From: a candidate division GN15 bacterium
Lineage (GTDB): Bacteria > Zixibacteria > MSB-5A5 > GN15 > FEB-12
NCBI GenBank assembly: GCA_014729205.1
Contig: WJKG01000278.1
Location: 1-9,844 of the forward strand
DNA: 9,844 bases
Direction: 5' to 3'
Of the stretch, positions 7,394 to 9,844 are shown piece after piece (position 1 is the first letter of the stretch; the number at the start of each line of letters is the position of its first letter). The notes beneath the pieces were generated by a model. It was not told where the DNA came from. It saw only the letters and a list, made by a program, of their open reading frames with translations, and did not search any database. A program made the translations under genes and the position numbers.

Positions 7394-7990
7394 TTACCAC
7401 TTGGTCTTACCCTGGGAGATACCCTTCTTGATCTCCTTGGTACCTATCCAGACCTTCTCCATAGACTCGATATTCACCAATTCGAAGTCGGTCTTGTAGT
7501 ACACGACGGACTTGCCACCTTCCGCATCGGTGATTGTCTTCACATGTCCCTGCAGAAGGAAGTCGGCGCCAGTCTCGGCACGCATCTTCTTGGCCGTTTC
7601 GGCAGTGGCGAACTCCTGCTGTTCCTGCCGCTCGGCACGAAGCTCGGAGCGCGCATCCTTGCTCTGGACGAAACGCACCTTACCGGAATTGATCAACTGG
7701 CGCTCGAACTCGGTGGTGAACACTTCCATGTTGATGTGCTCGCTGGTCATATTGCGAATGATGCCGACTGTCACAAATGGCCGCTCACCATGCTGCTCCA
7801 TATAATCGGTCACCCAGCGATGGGTCAGGGCATCGGCCACCATTTCCTGGGCTACCAGGCGGGCGTCGGTGTCGTTCCACTTGCCGGACAGATCGGTTAC
7901 GGTTTCGGCATCCAGCCGCGTCACCTGCTTGCCGCCGCCACAAGCAGTCACCAGGGCGGCCAATAGAACGAGAACGATAAGCTGTTTCAT
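7394..7990 (-). CDS. lpoB: LpoB-type penicillin-binding protein activator lipoprotein
   Basis: The 198-residue lipoprotein matches the LpoB family (COG3417). In E. coli, LpoB is anchored in the outer membrane and stimulates the bifunctional peptidoglycan synthase PBP1B. The signal peptide ends in the lipobox VTAC with C17 as the lipidated residue. The globular domain carries the family blocks DLSGKWNDTDARLVAQEM (33-50), FVTVGIIRNMTSEHI (72-86), INSGKVRFV (100-108), GADFLLQGHVKTI (141-153) and KVWIGTKEIKKGI (179-191). Only about 15 residues separate the lipidated Cys from the domain, much shorter than the long, disordered, proline-rich tether of E. coli LpoB. An AGGGAAG ribosome site lies 7 bases before the ATG. 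It is the first gene of an operon with the COG3014-like lipoprotein gene. The family is clear; the partner PBP is not in the window. Confidence 0.85.
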   Translation of the reverse strand: MKQLIVLVLLAALVTACGGGKQVTRLDAETVTDLSGKWNDTDARLVAQEMVADALTHRWVTDYMEQHGERPFVTVGIIRNMTSEHINMEVFTTEFERQLINSGKVRFVQSKDARSELRAERQEQQEFATAETAKKMRAETGADFLLQGHVKTITDAEGGKSVVYYKTDFELVNIESMEKVWIGTKEIKKGISQGKTKW

Positions 7991-8065
7991 TTCACATCTT
8001 CCCTAATCTGTATATACTTGCTTGATTGTGTTCGCGCACTTTTCCCTTAAGTGTCTATCGGTCGG

Positions 8066-8094
8066 CTTATAGCTATCTTACAGCCGGACAGCAA
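8066..8094 (-). promoter_or_regulatory. Candidate promoter for the lpoB operon
   Basis: On the minus strand TTGCTG (8094-8089) and TATAAG (8071-8066, five of six consensus bases) are 17 bases apart. Transcription would start near 8059, giving a leader of about 70 bases before the ATG at 7990. The -35 box is weak (three of six). Confidence 0.35.
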
Positions 8095-8117
8095 CTAAAG
8101 TTTTTGCCATTTGTTAA

Positions 8118-8144
8118 GACCTGCTGGTCACTAACCGGATTAGT
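8118..8144 (-). terminator. Two adjacent small inverted repeats after the tricorn-type gene, possible weak terminator
   Basis: Reading the minus strand, ACTAA-TCCGG-TTAGT (8144-8130) is followed at once by GACC-AGCA-GGTC (8129-8118), starting 10 bases past the stop at 8155. Both stems are short (5 and 4 pairs) and no real T run follows, so a terminator role is uncertain. Confidence 0.25.
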
Positions 8145-8154
8145 CTGGCGCAGA

Positions 8155-9844
8155 TCACTCTTCTGGTCGTGTACGATCGGGATACTCCGGTCCCATGGGA
8201 CGTTCAACCGGTTCGGCCTCAATCCTGTTCAGTAGGTACTCGACCGCCGCCTCGAGTTGCCGATCGCGCCCGTTGAAGGTTTCATGCGGGAGGTTATCGA
8301 CCGTTGTATCCGGCTCGACACCGTACCACTCAATCGGCCAACTCCCCTCCGGTCCGAAAACGCCGAATTCAGCCGCGCTGGCGATACCGTTGTCGACGAG
8401 TCGATTCGAGTAGCTCAGCCAGATGCCGCCACCCCAGGTCCGGGTACCGATCACCTTGCCGAGATTCAGCCTGCGGAAGCCTTCAACAAACATCTCACCA
8501 TCGGATGAGGTCCACTCGTTACAGAGCGTGGCCATGTGACCACCGAAACCATACTGGAAATTGGGATCAGCAGCACCGATCCGAGGCTGCCACCACAGGA
8601 ACGGTCTGCGCAAAAGTGAACCGAGTATCCAACTGTCAATATTGCCACCCTGGTTGTGGCGCACATCGACAACCAGGCCCGCTCGATCCCACACCGGGAA
8701 GAAGTCGCGAGCCCATTCGGCGTAGTTACCGCGTCCCATGGCGCGAATGTGCACATAGCCGACCTGACCATCGCTGAGGCTGTCAACCAGCTCCCGTCGC
8801 GTGATCTCCCAGTCGAGATAGCGCAGATTCCGCTCGGCGCGACCGGAGATGGGTACCACAATGGCCTCATCGGTTCCGGACCGGTGGCGGGGTTTGTATT
8901 CGACGAGCACCTGCTGCCCGACCTTGTTGCGAATCAATGCGTTCAGGTGGGGCGCCATGAGCACATCCTGGCCGTTGATTCGTGTGATGATGTCTCCCTC
9001 GGCGATGATGATCCCAGGCTTGCCCAGCGGGCTGAGCGTCTCCGGTCGCCCGGGATCGCCACGATAAATGCGATCGATCCGATAACCGCCGCCACGAGGG
9101 TCGCGAATGAGTCTGGCGCCAAGTGAGGCTATATCTATATCTTCCTCAGCGCGTCGGTAGTCGCCTCCACCCACGGTCATATGCAGCGCGGACAACTCGC
9201 TGATCATCTGGGCCAGCAGATCGCTGAGTTCCCAACGGTCCGTGACGCGGTCGACCAGCGGTATGTACTTTTCCCGAATAGCAGTCCAGTCGACACCATG
9301 CATGCCGGTGTCGTAGAAGTAGTCTCGTTCAAGGCGCCAGGCCTCGACAAACATCTGGCGCCATTCCTCGCGCGGATCGAGCGGGAATGACCACGACGAC
9401 AGGTCCACTTTACCATCGTCCAGACTGCCGGGCGGGCTGGCAGAGGCATCGACAATGTACAGGTTGTCTCCTGAGCGCAGGAGCAACTTCGAGAGATCGC
9501 CCGAGAGTTCGTATCCCGAGATATTGGTGGCGAACTCCTTCGGCTTGGGTGATTCATCGGAGATTTCGAGCACATTGAGCGCGTACTTGCGACTTCCCAC
9601 AGCCGGCCAGGAGCGGTAGTAGATGGCTTTTCCGGTCACGTTCAGGTCAGTGTAGTTGCCACCCTCGACCGGGAGTTCAAACAGGCGGTGCATGAGTGAG
9701 TCACGATCGATGCTGACGGCAACGACACCATCGTCAGTCTGGTCATCCTGCTCATCATCGTCATCTGATATGTCGTGGTCGGATTCGTCACTCTTGCTTG
9801 CCAGCTCGTCCTGGGGCTCGAATGGCGAATGCGCCTCGTCTGTG
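8155..9844 (-). CDS. Tricorn-type S41 serine peptidase, C-terminal part (runs off right edge)
   Basis: The reading frame is open to the right edge; 562 codons are visible of a protein that in this family usually has over 1,000 residues. Tricorn enzymes cut peptides left by larger proteases into short fragments. Visible order: a highly acidic segment (residues 2-38), the end of a propeller-like region (SGYELSGDLSKLLLRSGDNLYIVD), a helical C1 region (about 155-230, MFVEAWRLERDYFYDTGMHG), a PDZ domain (about 225-335) and the S41 core (about 340-540). The likely nucleophile is the second Ser of NEWTSSDGE (codon 8505-8503), next to the specificity-associated Asp. The helper His is in ELSALHMTVGGG (codon 9183-9181), and the Glu in YGVEPD (codon 8316-8314). 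The Ser that precedes the His in archaeal tricorn is Leu here. Neither its start nor any export signal can be seen, so its location is unknown. Confidence 0.88.
   Translation of the reverse strand, partial: TDEAHSPFEPQDELASKSDESDHDISDDDDEQDDQTDDGVVAVSIDRDSLMHRLFELPVEGGNYTDLNVTGKAIYYRSWPAVGSRKYALNVLEISDESPKPKEFATNISGYELSGDLSKLLLRSGDNLYIVDASASPPGSLDDGKVDLSSWSFPLDPREEWRQMFVEAWRLERDYFYDTGMHGVDWTAIREKYIPLVDRVTDRWELSDLLAQMISELSALHMTVGGGDYRRAEEDIDIASLGARLIRDPRGGGYRIDRIYRGDPGRPETLSPLGKPGIIIAEGDIITRINGQDVLMAPHLNALIRNKVGQQVLVEYKPRHRSGTDEAIVVPISGRAERNLRYLDWEITRRELVDSLSDGQVGYVHIRAMGRGNYAEWARDFFPVWDRAGLVVDVRHNQGGNIDSWILGSLLRRPFLWWQPRIGAADPNFQYGFGGHMATLCNEWTSSDGEMFVEGFRRLNLGKVIGTRTWGGGIWLSYSNRLVDNGIASAAEFGVFGPEGSWPIEWYGVEPDTTVDNLPHETFNGRDRQLEAAVEYLLNRIEAEPVERPMGPEYPDRTRPEE

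Noticed and set aside
6704..7966. Long plus-strand open frame (420 codons) opposite the lpoB and COG3014-like genes
   Set aside because: It spans two well-supported minus-strand genes and their junction, has no recognisable domains and reads like a codon-usage shadow.

Overview
The window looks like a chromosomal segment of a free-living, Gram-negative (diderm) bacterium, and candidate phylum Zixibacteria is the best guess. The main clue is the secreted C10 peptidase, which ends in a cysteine-flanked, dockerin-like pair of calcium loops with an 'NVADLTRLV' signature. I associate that C-terminus with Zixibacteria and nearby FCB-group candidate phyla; this is recall, not a search. Two lipoproteins, one of them LpoB-like, support an outer membrane. 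There are no tRNAs, rRNAs, insertion sequences, CRISPR arrays or phage genes.

Left part (1-2988): two tandem minus-strand genes for secreted streptopain-like (family C10) cysteine peptidases. One is cut by the left edge, so only its signal peptide and propeptide are visible. The other is complete: signal peptide, propeptide, C10 catalytic domain, PKD domain, a beta-rich cohesin-like module and a dockerin-like doublet. Both appear to have their own promoters, with similar TTGG-type -35 boxes, 17-base spacers and identical TATATT -10 boxes.

Middle (3008-5940): a divergent plus-strand operon of tldD and tldE/pmbA with a 4-base ATGA overlap. It encodes the two subunits of the TldD/TldE metalloprotease. 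It has a clear candidate promoter and ends in a GC-rich hairpin shared with the converging operon on the other side.

Right-centre (5966-8094): a minus-strand two-gene operon encoding an LpoB-type penicillin-binding-protein activator lipoprotein followed by a COG3014-like lipoprotein. These are probably envelope and peptidoglycan-synthesis accessory factors.

Right edge (8155-9844): the C-terminal half of a tricorn-type S41 serine peptidase on the minus strand. It shows the end of the propeller region, a helical C1 region, a PDZ domain and the S41 catalytic domain.

Five of the seven genes concern proteolysis: secreted C10 enzymes outside the cell, tricorn-type peptide degradation, and TldD/E in the cytoplasm. 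This would suit an organism that lives on proteins or peptides, but the genes sit in several separate transcription units, so a functional link is only inferred. I found no convincing undescribed system. The most interesting points are the paired C10 genes with look-alike promoters, the degenerate second dockerin loop, the active-site substitutions in the C10 and tricorn enzymes, and the very short LpoB tether.
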